DNA of 64,000 bases from an uncultured Muribaculaceae bacterium (GTDB lineage: Bacteria > Bacteroidota > Bacteroidia > Bacteroidales > Muribaculaceae): contig CANRCT010000004.1 in the NCBI GenBank assembly GCA_947629175.1, positions 1 through 64,000 on the forward strand, read 5' to 3'. Positions 27,775 through 36,884 of this stretch are shown here, in pieces. A program made the translations under genes and the position numbers. How positions within the stretch are numbered: position 1 is the stretch's first letter; each line of letters begins with the position of its first letter. A model generated the notes under the pieces. That model ran no database searches, was not told the origin of the DNA, and worked only from the letters and a program-made list of their open reading frames with translations.

Positions 27775-28461
27775 CTATATGTTTTTGACTGTCAGCATAT
27801 AGCCGAAGCCGCGTTGATTTATGATCGAGATTGACGGGTCTTGGCGCAGAGCCTGACGTAGCTTGTGGATGTAGCCATGGAGTGAGTTGCGGTTGCTGGG
27901 CTCATCGCGCTGCCACACGGCAATCATCAATTCCGATGCATCGACCGTTTTCCCAATATTAGTAGCTAACAGTTCAAGTATCCGCGCTTCGAAGTGCGAC
28001 AATTCCACACTTTGACCATCCAGTAAAAGCGTCTGGGTGGGAACATTAAAAATATATCGGCCAATAAAAAAATTACTTTCCTCGACCCGGTTGCTATTAT
28101 ATCTGCGGAGCAGAGCCTTTATTCTGACAATAAGTTCGCGAAGTTCAAAAGGCTTTTTAAGATAGTCATTGGCTCCAATTTCAAATCCTTCCTCAACATC
28201 ATCAATCGTGCTTTTGGCTGTGAGAAAGAGCAGAGGAACTGTCGGTGATAACTTCCTTATCTCCTTCGCCATCGAGAAGCCGTCCATCTTAGGCATCATG
28301 ACATCTGCAACGACGACATCCGCGCCTTCGGACTTGAATCTTTCAAGTCCGGCTATGCCGTCTGCAGCCGTGATGACCCCGTATCCCTGTCCGCGCAACG
28401 TGTCGGCGACAATCAGAGTGAGATCTTCTTCATCCTCAACCAATAGTATTTTATTGCCCAT
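27775..28461 (-). CDS. OmpR-family response regulator
   Basis: A 228-aa DNA-binding response regulator starting MGNKILLVEDEED at 28461; the longer frame to 28539 overlaps the kinase gene and is unlikely. In the receiver domain (residues 1-120) Asp53 in VVADVMMPKMDG is the phosphoacceptor and the switch Lys is in LFLTAKS. The winged-helix domain (about 130-225) has the typical IWQRDEPSNRNSLHGYIHKLR recognition helix. Its start overlaps the kinase stop by 11 nt. It probably controls the divergent barrel gene at 30026, whose promoter carries two 18-bp direct repeats suited to a tandem dimer. Confidence 0.93.
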   Translation of the reverse strand: MGNKILLVEDEEDLTLIVADTLRGQGYGVITAADGIAGLERFKSEGADVVVADVMMPKMDGFSMAKEIRKLSPTVPLLFLTAKSTIDDVEEGFEIGANDYLKKPFELRELIVRIKALLRRYNSNRVEESNFFIGRYIFNVPTQTLLLDGQSVELSHFEARILELLATNIGKTVDASELMIAVWQRDEPSNRNSLHGYIHKLRQALRQDPSISIINQRGFGYMLTVKNI

Positions 28462-29875
28462 CGTTGCTGATTTTGATTGTGAATACCGAGCCTTCCCTCT
28501 CTTTGCTCCTGACATCAATGTTCCAACCCATTTTGTCAAGCATGCTCTTTACATAGTATAACCCTATACCGTACCCTCTGACATCCTGCCGGTTGCCGTG
28601 AGGGACCCGATAAAATTTATTAAACAGATATGGGATGGATTTGGCAGGTATTCCGATACCGTTGTCTGCGACAGAAATTTCTCTCCCGTTGCCGGATATG
28701 GTTATTGCGACGTTGTCACCGGAGTATTTGATTGCATTGTCAATCAAGTTGTTCAATATATTAGAGAGATGTGTCTTGTCCGCTTCGATCGAAACATTCT
28801 CATCCACATTTACATTGATAACGATATCCTTTTCGCCCCTCATACGCTGAGCGGTGGCAATTTCCTCCACAAACGGTCGCAATAGAATAGTCTCCGGTTT
28901 GAGTTTCATAGTCTTGCGCCGTTCCATACTCATCGCCAGGATATTTTCCACCAGTTCCCCGAGTCGTCTAAGCTGTTTATTGGCTATATTGAGATATGTC
29001 ACTTTTCTCTGCTGATCATTGGCGGTGTCATAATTGAGCAATGCATCGTTGGCTGAATAAGCGATGGCGATAGGCGTTTTCAGTTCATGGGTCATATTGC
29101 CGACAAAATCATCTTTCATTTCCTCAATGGTTCGCAGTCGTGATACCGTCCGGAATAAATACCAAAACGCTATAGTAAACGATGTCATCAGAAGAAAGAC
29201 AGTAACAATGACACCAAACATCTGCGACAATATATGACGGGTGATCGGTGTCATGTATGCACGATAAAACATATCCGATTCCGGATTAAAACACAGCGAA
29301 AAGGCATCGTATCGGGCACGGTTCTCAGGAATATGGCTATTACCTCTGATTACCTTCTCACTTGAATTGATAATCTCTACGGCTACAAAATCCGGATATA
29401 TGTGGCGGTCAGCGAGACGTTCAAGCACTATACTATCCATTATAGACACATTAAAGTCTACAAACGGATCCAGATTCTCATGCATCTGCTGACTCATTTC
29501 GTTGACCATCTGATTGGTATATGACCGGTCGCGGCGTAAAGGAGTCTTGTTTATACGTGTTTCGCCTTCACGGTTTTGGGAAGTTGTTACAAAGTTTCCA
29601 TCTTCATCCTTTACGCCGGAGACCTGACCATGACCTTCAATAATTGAGTCTCCATTTTCAAGATAAGCTTTTTTTGCTGCTTCAGCGGCTCGATTTGCCC
29701 GGTCGGCACGCTCCCACATATCATCAATATCGGCATCAGCCAAAGCCGTCATCACATCTCGCTCAACATTGGCCTTTATCGAATTATAAAGGGATATAAG
29801 ATAATAGACATTGCACCCGAAAATGACTGCAATGACAAAAATAAAGGTGACCGATATTGTCTTAAAGCGTTTCAT
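28451..29875 (-). CDS. Two-component sensor histidine kinase
   Basis: A 474-aa membrane kinase. Transmembrane helices lie at about residues 8-30 and 212-234, enclosing a roughly 180-residue periplasmic sensor rich in charged helices (ERADRANRAAEAAKKAYLEN). HisKA has NMTHELKTPIA with His near 262. The ATPase domain shows NILNNLIDNAIKYSG (N box), VADNGIGIPAKS (G1) and GYGIGLYYVKSML (G2). The domain order resembles RprX-type Bacteroides kinases, a resemblance by eye. It is transcribed first, with the response regulator following in an 11-nt overlap. Signal unknown. Confidence 0.93.
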   Translation of the reverse strand: MKRFKTISVTFIFVIAVIFGCNVYYLISLYNSIKANVERDVMTALADADIDDMWERADRANRAAEAAKKAYLENGDSIIEGHGQVSGVKDEDGNFVTTSQNREGETRINKTPLRRDRSYTNQMVNEMSQQMHENLDPFVDFNVSIMDSIVLERLADRHIYPDFVAVEIINSSEKVIRGNSHIPENRARYDAFSLCFNPESDMFYRAYMTPITRHILSQMFGVIVTVFLLMTSFTIAFWYLFRTVSRLRTIEEMKDDFVGNMTHELKTPIAIAYSANDALLNYDTANDQQRKVTYLNIANKQLRRLGELVENILAMSMERRKTMKLKPETILLRPFVEEIATAQRMRGEKDIVINVNVDENVSIEADKTHLSNILNNLIDNAIKYSGDNVAITISGNGREISVADNGIGIPAKSIPYLFNKFYRVPHGNRQDVRGYGIGLYYVKSMLDKMGWNIDVRSKEREGSVFTIKISNDGQ

Positions 29876-29925
29876 GGCAGTAAAATTACTAATAATCCGA
29901 CATACAATCGGTTAAGTCATGTTAG

Positions 29926-29965
29926 ATTTAAGACTAAATAAGGGAGCATTTAAGACTAAATAAGG
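29926..29965 (+). promoter_or_regulatory. Tandem 18-bp direct repeats, probable response-regulator site
   Basis: ATTTAAGACTAAATAAGG occurs at 29926-29943 and again at 29948-29965, offset by 22 bp (two helical turns). The pair lies between the divergent kinase and barrel genes, about 30 bp upstream of a TAATTTTG -7 box (29998-30005). This is the geometry expected for an OmpR-type dimer. Confidence 0.7.
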
Positions 29966-30025
29966 TTGGCTGTGGTGATGTTGAATGTAAGTGCCGGTAA
30001 TTTTGCATCAGAAAAATATAACGCA

Positions 30026-32062
30026 ATGAAAAAAGCATTCCTTTTCATAACAATCCTGCACAGCATAGCCGCCTATGCTCAGACAGTAGTGCCCGATACG
30101 ATCTCAGCCCAACAGCTCGATGAAGTTGTTGTGCATGGTGAAAAGCCACAGGTGAAAGGCGAAGACGGTATTATGGTAGTTGACCTCCCCGGAATAGTCA
30201 AAGACAAACCGGTTAACAATATTCTTGAGGCCCTTGGTTATATGCCCGGCGTCGCGAACAATAACGGTATGATATGGCTTACCGGAGCCTCAAATGTCAC
30301 CATTATTCTCAATGGTGAACTTACCAATATGCCGCTCCAGAATCTTTATCAACTTCTCTACAACACTCCGGTTGACAGATTGAAAAATGTGGAGATTATG
30401 TATTCCGCTCCGGCTAAGTATCATGTCAACGGTGCAGTTATCAATGTGATTCTGAAAACTCCGACACCTCTTGACGGCTTGCAGGGACAGGTCAGAGCCG
30501 GATATAATCAGGCTCACTATGATTCGTATGGCGGTGTAATGGCAGCAACTTACGCTATAAAGGATTGGGCTTTTGACTTAAACTACGGACTGACGCGCAG
30601 TAAATCGTGGAGCCGCGAGGAAACATGGTCGAATCATCTATATGATGGCGAACGGGCTATGATTGAGGATGATATGCGACGCATCGGTCAGAACTGGAGC
30701 AATACCATATTTGCTTCCGCCGCATGGAAAACGCTCAAACTCACTTACAACGGTCAGATAATCTCCGATTCACATAGCCGGGCACTATCATCGGGCACGT
30801 TGGGCAACTATACAAATGCCTACAAGATGCTGTCGCCTGTCGGTTATCATAATATAGCTTTGCGTTACACGGCCCCATTCGGTATGACTGTCGGCGGTGA
30901 CTATACCCGCTATTCCGAAAACCGTTCCCAGTCATTGTTTAAGGATGCCGATTATCTGCTTGGCTCTGAAAACCGTCAGGCGATCGACCGCTGGCATGTA
31001 TATATCGACCAACAGCATCAGATTGGCAAATGGAAACTGGACTATGGCACGGAGTATCAGCACTCAAGAGATCATAGTTCGCAACATTATGCATTGTCCG
31101 GAAATCCTGATTTCGATGATTGCCTCAACGAGGATGTAGCGAGTTTCTATGCCGGCACACAGCGGTCGTTTGACGGGGGTCTGTCGTTCAACGTCTCGGC
31201 AAAGGGTGAGTATTATCACAATAAATATCAGCACAACTGGAATTTCATTCCTCAACTCGGAGCAACTTACTACAAGACACCGAAAAGCATATTCCAGCTT
31301 AATCTCAGCACCCGACGTATCTATCCCTCATATTGGGAACTTCATGGAGGGACAAGCCATATCAACGACTACTCAACTGTCGTGGGTAATCCTGAATTAC
31401 AGCCATATATACAGTACGATGCACAGTTCAATTATATTCTGAGGCAAAAATATGTGGCGACACTCTATTTTCAGTATGGCGACAAATCCACAGTACAATT
31501 GCCGTACCAGTCACCTGAGGTTCTCAATCTCATCTATCAGACCATCAACATGAACTATGAGCGTGTGTGCGGACTCAATCTATATGCTCCATTCGGAGTA
31601 GGATATGTCTGGAATGCCACAGCCACCGCCAACGTGATGAACAGGCGTGCGAAGGCCAATCATTTTCATGACATCAGCTTTGACAATAGCAAATGGATAT
31701 TTTATGGGGCGTTGAGCAACTCTTTCAAGTTCAGTAAGAATAGCCCAATATCGTTGTCAGTTGATTTCAGTTATATATCTCCATCACTACAAGGGATAGC
31801 CGACCTTTCCAGTATCTGGAAAGTTGATGCCGGCATTAAATGGCAATTCGGAAAAAGCCGCTGTTGTGAGCTGGATCTGAAAGCTGATGACATATTCAAT
31901 AAATGGTCGCCGACCATGACCATCAACCATGCCGGTCAGGACTATCGGATGAAAGTCCGCGACATGGCCCGCAATCTCAAGCTGACATTTATCTGGCGAT
32001 TCAACGGCTTCAAGCCAAAAGACACAAGCATTGACACCTCGCGTTTTGGCACAGGCAAATAA
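30026..32062 (+). CDS. TonB-dependent receptor-like outer-membrane barrel protein
   Basis: A 678-aa outer-membrane protein from the ATG at 30026 (MKKAFLFITILHSIAAYAQ, signal peptide). The frame extends upstream to 29966, but that would place the start before the -7 box at 29998. An N-terminal plug-like domain (DEVVVHGEKPQ, ILEALGYMPGVANNNG, GASNVTIILNGE) is followed by a barrel of the OMP_b-brl_3 kind with many Tyr/Trp-ended strands. No SusD partner is adjacent. It has no carboxypeptidase-regulatory-like domain. Given the divergent two-component system, it is likely an inducible uptake or export-signal barrel; the substrate is unknown. Confidence 0.85.
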   Translation: MKKAFLFITILHSIAAYAQTVVPDTISAQQLDEVVVHGEKPQVKGEDGIMVVDLPGIVKDKPVNNILEALGYMPGVANNNGMIWLTGASNVTIILNGELTNMPLQNLYQLLYNTPVDRLKNVEIMYSAPAKYHVNGAVINVILKTPTPLDGLQGQVRAGYNQAHYDSYGGVMAATYAIKDWAFDLNYGLTRSKSWSREETWSNHLYDGERAMIEDDMRRIGQNWSNTIFASAAWKTLKLTYNGQIISDSHSRALSSGTLGNYTNAYKMLSPVGYHNIALRYTAPFGMTVGGDYTRYSENRSQSLFKDADYLLGSENRQAIDRWHVYIDQQHQIGKWKLDYGTEYQHSRDHSSQHYALSGNPDFDDCLNEDVASFYAGTQRSFDGGLSFNVSAKGEYYHNKYQHNWNFIPQLGATYYKTPKSIFQLNLSTRRIYPSYWELHGGTSHINDYSTVVGNPELQPYIQYDAQFNYILRQKYVATLYFQYGDKSTVQLPYQSPEVLNLIYQTINMNYERVCGLNLYAPFGVGYVWNATATANVMNRRAKANHFHDISFDNSKWIFYGALSNSFKFSKNSPISLSVDFSYISPSLQGIADLSSIWKVDAGIKWQFGKSRCCELDLKADDIFNKWSPTMTINHAGQDYRMKVRDMARNLKLTFIWRFNGFKPKDTSIDTSRFGTGK

Positions 32063-32177
32063 TCTAAACGAGTTGTTGTTACGACAAGAGGATAACAACA
32101 ATACCGTCAGGCTGAAATCATAGCCTCCTGACAGAGACGGTGTGGCTCCGAGCCGGGAGATGAGCAGAAGCGAACAA

Positions 32178-32375
32178 TCAGCCGGCTGACTGCACCATGG
32201 CTTTTTTGAAACAGGTTCTGACGCACTTGCCGCACTCTATGCAGAGATCATGGTCAATCACTGGATATCCCTCGGCGTCCTGGGTGATCGCTCCTATGGG
32301 ACAGGTCTTGATCAGGGGGCACACGTGGTTGTGGGGGCAGATGTTTTTGTCTACTTTTATCATAACTGATTTCAT
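32178..32375 (-). CDS. Small 4Fe-4S ferredoxin-like protein
   Basis: A 65-aa cytosolic protein. The C-terminal half has the full motif CIECGKCVRTC for one [4Fe-4S] cluster, and the N-terminal half has a less regular set (CPHNHVCPLIKTCPIGAI) that can hold a second. It resembles small bacterial ferredoxins that donate electrons to reductases. It is divergent from the OxyR-like regulator, with a strong promoter and a perfect palindrome in the 79-nt gap, so it is probably part of an oxidative-stress regulon. Confidence 0.85.
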   Translation of the reverse strand: MKSVMIKVDKNICPHNHVCPLIKTCPIGAITQDAEGYPVIDHDLCIECGKCVRTCFKKAMVQSAG

Positions 32376-32382
32376 TTTGGCG

Positions 32383-32413
32383 CAAAATTAGAATGATACA
32401 GTCATTTAACAAA
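32383..32413 (-). promoter_or_regulatory. Promoter of the ferredoxin gene
   Basis: Minus-strand TTTG (32413-32410), a 19-nt spacer, TAATTTTG (32390-32383). It is a full Bacteroidetes consensus, immediately adjacent to the palindrome at 32417-32446. Confidence 0.75.
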
Positions 32414-32416
32414 ACA

Positions 32417-32446
32417 GATTTTGTCTATTTTTGTATCGACAAAATC
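32417..32446. promoter_or_regulatory. Palindromic operator, probably of the OxyR-like regulator
   Basis: GATTTTGTC (32417-32425) and GACAAAATC (32438-32446) form a perfect 9-bp inverted repeat with a 12-nt spacer. The spacer contains a plus-strand TATTTTTG -7 box (32426-32433), so a bound regulator would cover its own promoter while sitting just upstream of the ferredoxin -33 element. This is typical LysR autorepression and divergent activation. Confidence 0.7.
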
Positions 32447-32454
32447 GAACAGAC

Positions 32455-33381
32455 ATGAATCTCCAGCAATTAGAATATATCGTGGCGGTGGACAAGCATC
32501 GCCATTTCGCGCGGGCGGCTGAATCGTGTGGCGTCACTCAATCCACGCTATCGTCAATGGTTCAGAAGCTTGAACAGGAACTCGATGTGACAATATTCGA
32601 CCGCACTGCCCATCCCGTCAGCCCCACCGATATCGGGTCGGAGATCATTGATCGGATCAGACAAGTGCTTTTCAGCGCCGATCAACTCAGGGAACTCGTA
32701 TCGGAACGCAAAGGAGAGTCGGCGGGATCCTTGTCCATCGGACTGACATCTACCATCGCTCCGTATCTGCTGCCCGGCATGTTCAGATTCATGACAGTCA
32801 GCCATCCCGATATTCGTCTCCGGGTAGAGGAATCCCGGGTGTCGGCCATAGTGGAGCGGCTTGAACATGGTGATATCGACGTAGCCTTGATGGCTATCCC
32901 CGCCGGCAACAGCGATCTTCTCGAAATACCTGTTTACCGTGAACGGCTCATGGCATATGTCTCACCGAAGGAAGAGATTCACAGCCGGGCTGCATTGCCT
33001 ACTGCCGGGCTACCGCCGGAGCGCGCATGGGTGCTTCGCGAAGGATATTGCCCCAACCGCAATATATTTCCGTTCTGCGGATGCCAGCAGGAACGACGGG
33101 CCGTATATGAAGCCGGCAGCGTGGAGACTCTGATAAGAATCGTAGACGAGAACGGTGGATACGCCATAATTCCGGAGCTGCAGATTCCGCTTCTTGACGA
33201 AAAGCAGCGACAGAACGTGCGGCCGCTTTACGATCCGGAACCATTCAGGGAGATCGCTCTTGTGATCCATCGTCATTTTGTGCGGGAGAGGGCGCTCAAC
33301 ATTCTCGCCGATACGATAAAATCAGTGATACCTCAGGAAATGGTCAGCGAACGTCTGAAAAAGTACCGAATCACGCTCTGA
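32455..33381 (+). CDS. oxyR: LysR-family regulator, OxyR-like
   Basis: A 308-aa regulator from the ATG at 32455 (MNLQQLEYIVAVDKH); an upstream in-frame start at 32431 would lie inside the operator. The N-terminal HTH is the standard LysR form (ARAAESCGVTQSTLSSMVQKLE). The substrate domain has the OxyR-like segment LREGYCPNRNIFPFCGCQQE near residue 200, whose Cys residues are placed like the peroxide-sensing pair, and SVETLIRIVDENGGYAIIPEL after it. It probably senses peroxide and controls the ferredoxin and itself. The neighbouring polyferredoxin may also be a target. Confidence 0.85.
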   Translation: MNLQQLEYIVAVDKHRHFARAAESCGVTQSTLSSMVQKLEQELDVTIFDRTAHPVSPTDIGSEIIDRIRQVLFSADQLRELVSERKGESAGSLSIGLTSTIAPYLLPGMFRFMTVSHPDIRLRVEESRVSAIVERLEHGDIDVALMAIPAGNSDLLEIPVYRERLMAYVSPKEEIHSRAALPTAGLPPERAWVLREGYCPNRNIFPFCGCQQERRAVYEAGSVETLIRIVDENGGYAIIPELQIPLLDEKQRQNVRPLYDPEPFREIALVIHRHFVRERALNILADTIKSVIPQEMVSERLKKYRITL

Positions 33382-33414
33382 TCTACAACATCAATATCGC
33401 AATCGACCATATAG

Positions 33415-33446
33415 TTTGTGTCAATCGCAAATGGTGAGTAATTTTG
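33415..33446 (+). promoter_or_regulatory. Promoter of the polyferredoxin gene
   Basis: TTTG (33415-33418), a 20-nt spacer, TAATTTTG (33439-33446), 28 nt before the ATG. It is a full consensus, so this gene does not depend on oxyR read-through. Confidence 0.75.
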
Positions 33447-33474
33447 CGGTAAACGACCTAAAGATCTCATCAAA

Positions 33475-34185
33475 ATGGCCAGAAAACGATTCTTCCGCCA
33501 CTTCCCCAGAAAAGGATATCCTCTATACTGGATCCTGATAGCATATCTGATAGTCGGATATTTCTACCCGGTCGTAGGAATGCTTGCCCTGATATGCATG
33601 ATCGCTCCGGTATCGTTCGCCGTGAAGAAGGGACGCTGGTGGTGTGGCAATGCCTGTCCGAGAGGGAGCCTCTACGACAGAGTGCTGTCAAAATATTCGC
33701 CCCACCGTCCTATACCTGAATTCGTCAGAACCAAGGGATTCCGCATATTCATGGTGCTGTTCATCTTCACGATGTTCGGCTTACAGATGCACGGGGCTTG
33801 GGGCGACTGGAATGCTGCCGGACGAGTGTTCTGGAACATCATCCTCGCAACGACCATTGTGGGCGTCATCCTGTCGTTCATATATGCTCCGCGCACATGG
33901 TGTTCATTCTGTCCGATGGGGACATTGTCGGCGTGGGTCACACCGCGCAGCGGCCGCCTGCCCAAAGATTACATGCGGATATACGTGGATGACAGATGCA
34001 CGACACGATGCAAACTGTGTTCAGCCGTCTGCCCGATGCAGCTCAAACCGTTCGACAGCAAAAACCATGCGGAAGGACTGCTCCACCCCGACTGCCTGAA
34101 ATGCGGCCGATGCGTCGAGGGATGTCCGCTGAAAGTTCCGGCCATGACATCGGGGGAGATGAACAAAGTGGCGTCGGAAGCGTAA
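33475..34185 (+). CDS. NapH-like membrane 4Fe-4S polyferredoxin
   Basis: A 236-aa membrane protein with three or four helices (residues 18-50, 92-110, 122-142) and two extended Cys motifs facing the cytoplasm, WCGNACPRG and WCSFCPMG. The C-terminal ferredoxin domain has CTTRCKLCSAVCP and CLKCGRCVEGCP for two [4Fe-4S] clusters. This architecture belongs to the NapH/CcoG/RnfB-like electron-transfer family, moving electrons between the quinone pool and soluble ferredoxins. Together with the ferredoxin and regulator it forms a small redox cluster. The exact donor and acceptor are not visible. Confidence 0.85.
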   Translation: MARKRFFRHFPRKGYPLYWILIAYLIVGYFYPVVGMLALICMIAPVSFAVKKGRWWCGNACPRGSLYDRVLSKYSPHRPIPEFVRTKGFRIFMVLFIFTMFGLQMHGAWGDWNAAGRVFWNIILATTIVGVILSFIYAPRTWCSFCPMGTLSAWVTPRSGRLPKDYMRIYVDDRCTTRCKLCSAVCPMQLKPFDSKNHAEGLLHPDCLKCGRCVEGCPLKVPAMTSGEMNKVASEA

Positions 34186-34200
34186 CGTATCGCCAATAAA

Positions 34201-34635
34201 TCACATAAAGAGATGTAGGATCGGGAAAGGGCGCCCGCAATCGTCGACCTCATCGCGTGAGATCATGTGAAAACCTTTGGCAAGATAAAATTTCAAAGCG
34301 GCGGGATTCTGTTCGTTCACATCGACCGATAAAGCTCCACGTGCTATCGCGAAATCAATCAGGCGGGAGCCATATCCATGCCTGATCCACATGCTGTCGA
34401 TAAAAAGCATTTCGATCTTCCGCCCCGACAGACCGATGAATCCCGTCAGAGAGCCATCGGCCCCAACCGCTCCAAACAGCTCCACAGTCTGGAAACAGTC
34501 CGCCATCAGCGACTCCCTGATAGATACAATATCAGCTTCAGACAGAAAGCTGTGGGTAACGCGCACCGACCGCTCCCATATCCCGGCGAGCAAAAGATAA
34601 TCGCTCTTGCCGCATCGCCTGATATCATCAGCCAT
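34201..34635 (-). CDS. GNAT-family N-acetyltransferase
   Basis: A 144-aa acetyl-CoA-dependent acetyltransferase. The GNAT core is visible: IEMLFIDSMWIRHGYGSRLIDFAI carries the beta4-alpha3 pyrophosphate-binding loop (R-H-G-Y-G), and the C-terminal NPAALKFYLAKGFHMI is the beta6-alpha4 motif. It resembles YjaB-like enzymes. Substrate unknown. It is the third gene of a minus-strand operon (ECF sigma, yjbQ, GNAT), overlapping yjbQ by 8 nt. Confidence 0.85.
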   Translation of the reverse strand: MADDIRRCGKSDYLLLAGIWERSVRVTHSFLSEADIVSIRESLMADCFQTVELFGAVGADGSLTGFIGLSGRKIEMLFIDSMWIRHGYGSRLIDFAIARGALSVDVNEQNPAALKFYLAKGFHMISRDEVDDCGRPFPILHLFM

Positions 34636-35041
34636 ATACAGTCAGTATGACAGAGCGCGCGCCTCCACAGTCGCGAAATTCACAAAGATATATACCCTGC
34701 CACCTGCCCAAAGCCACGCGCCCTGACCTGACGGGTATAGTCAGCGACACTCCCATGAACGAGGATTTGGCATGGGCCGGCATATCGTCATCGCCCTCTG
34801 CCGTATGTTCATAATACGGCTGCCGTTCAGGCACAAGCCTGTCGAGAATACGATCCATATCCCTGCGCACATCCGGATCGGCATTCTCATTGATCGTCAG
34901 GGCGCACGACGTATGCCTCACGAATATGTTGAGCAGTCCGGTCTGAGGCATCTCCGCCGGCAGATGACTCAGGATATCTCCTGTGACCAGATGGCACCCG
35001 CGTTTCTTCGCAGGGATCTTGAACTCCGTCTGTATTACCAT
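34628..35041 (-). CDS. YjbQ/UPF0047 family protein
   Basis: A 137-aa conserved protein. The signature HTSCALTINENADPDVRRDMDR with a YEHTAEGDDDMPAHAKSS segment (two conserved His plus acidic residues) marks the YjbQ family, some members of which act as secondary thiamine-phosphate synthases; the physiological role is unsettled. The length is normal. It lies 4 nt after the ECF sigma gene and overlaps the GNAT gene by 8 nt, so it is co-expressed with both. Confidence 0.88.
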   Translation of the reverse strand: MVIQTEFKIPAKKRGCHLVTGDILSHLPAEMPQTGLLNIFVRHTSCALTINENADPDVRRDMDRILDRLVPERQPYYEHTAEGDDDMPAHAKSSFMGVSLTIPVRSGRVALGRWQGIYLCEFRDCGGARSVILTVYG

Positions 35042-35045
35042 GGAT

Positions 35046-35642
35046 TCAGTTGACGGTGAGTGCTATCCGGTAACGTTCGGCCATGCGGCGCATATTGATG
35101 AGGGCGTAACGCATCCTGCCGAGAGCAGTGTTGATGCTCACGTTGGTCAGATCAGCGATCTCCTTGAACGACATGTCACGATAATAACGCATCTCAAGCA
35201 CTTCGCGCTGGTTGTCGGGGAGAGCGGCTACAAGGCGGCGCACGTCACGATCGATCTGCACAGCCGCAAGATGATCCTCAATATTTCCCTCTGCCAGCTC
35301 ACGCCGGTTGAGCATATCAGTCTCACCGGCATCGGTCGACACAACGTTTTCTGACTTTACCTGCCTGAAAGCGTCGATAATACGGTTATGTGCGATCCGT
35401 GTCAGCCACGGAAAGAATCTGCCGCTCTCGCTGTAACGTCCCTGCCGGATGGTAATTATAGCCTTGACGAATGTATCCTGAAAAATATCATCGGCCAGAT
35501 CCCTGTTTTTAACTACTGACAAAATATAAGAAAACAGACGTGACTGATGACGGCGGAGAAGCACATCAAACGCCTCGTTGCATCCTGATGCATATTCCGC
35601 TACCAGACGTTCGTCAGGCAGCGTGACCATGTCCTGTATCAC
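35046..35642 (-). CDS. ECF-type RNA polymerase sigma factor
   Basis: A 198-aa sigma-70 family protein. Region 2 (residues 20-85) has the core-binding and -10-recognition segments DIFQDTFVKAIITIRQ and FFPWLTRIAHNRIIDAFR; region 4 (about 130-185) contains the helix-turn-helix QREVLEMRYYRDMSFKEIADLTNVSINTALGRMRYALINMR. No anti-sigma gene follows; instead yjbQ and GNAT do. It has its own consensus promoter about 110 nt upstream, so it is expressed constitutively and regulated at another level. Targets cannot be read from the sequence. Confidence 0.9.
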   Translation of the reverse strand: MIQDMVTLPDERLVAEYASGCNEAFDVLLRRHQSRLFSYILSVVKNRDLADDIFQDTFVKAIITIRQGRYSESGRFFPWLTRIAHNRIIDAFRQVKSENVVSTDAGETDMLNRRELAEGNIEDHLAAVQIDRDVRRLVAALPDNQREVLEMRYYRDMSFKEIADLTNVSINTALGRMRYALINMRRMAERYRIALTVN

Positions 35643-35972
35643 TGTTCTAATCTTTTAGTTTATATAGAGTAGCAGTGTTCCGATAGGCGTCGATGTTTGT
35701 GATTGAATTGCTTATGATTTTGAATAATCCTGTCCCTGCTTTATTTAGGAGGGTTCGCAAAGTTAAATATTTTTTCACTTCAGACGCAAAAAATGTCACC
35801 ATTTCTTAACATCTTTTTTGCTCTCTATATATAGTTAGCGATCTGACATCGTCAAGGCTAAAAAATCGGACTGACCGCGTCAACTATATGGTGGGAGAAT
35901 GACACTTTTTTCAAAAAAAGTAGTAATTTTGCCACTTAATCCAACTGACTTCAAAAGTTAGCAGACCAACCG
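35643..35972. other. Divergent promoter region, ECF sigma / cdsA
   Basis: 330 nt without an ORF. It holds the minus-strand sigma promoter (35790-35758), a leader of about 108 nt for the sigma mRNA, and a plus-strand TAATTTTG -7 box at 35924-35931 for cdsA. No further structure stands out. Confidence 0.6.
35758..35790 (-). promoter_or_regulatory. Promoter of the ECF sigma-yjbQ-GNAT operon
   Basis: Minus-strand TTTG (35790-35787), a 21-nt spacer, TAACTTTG (35765-35758). Confidence 0.72.
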
Positions 35973-36836
<864 letters not shown>

Positions 36837-36884
36837 GACAACCACATAACTCTCCCGCATACATATAACTTTCATTATCACCTT

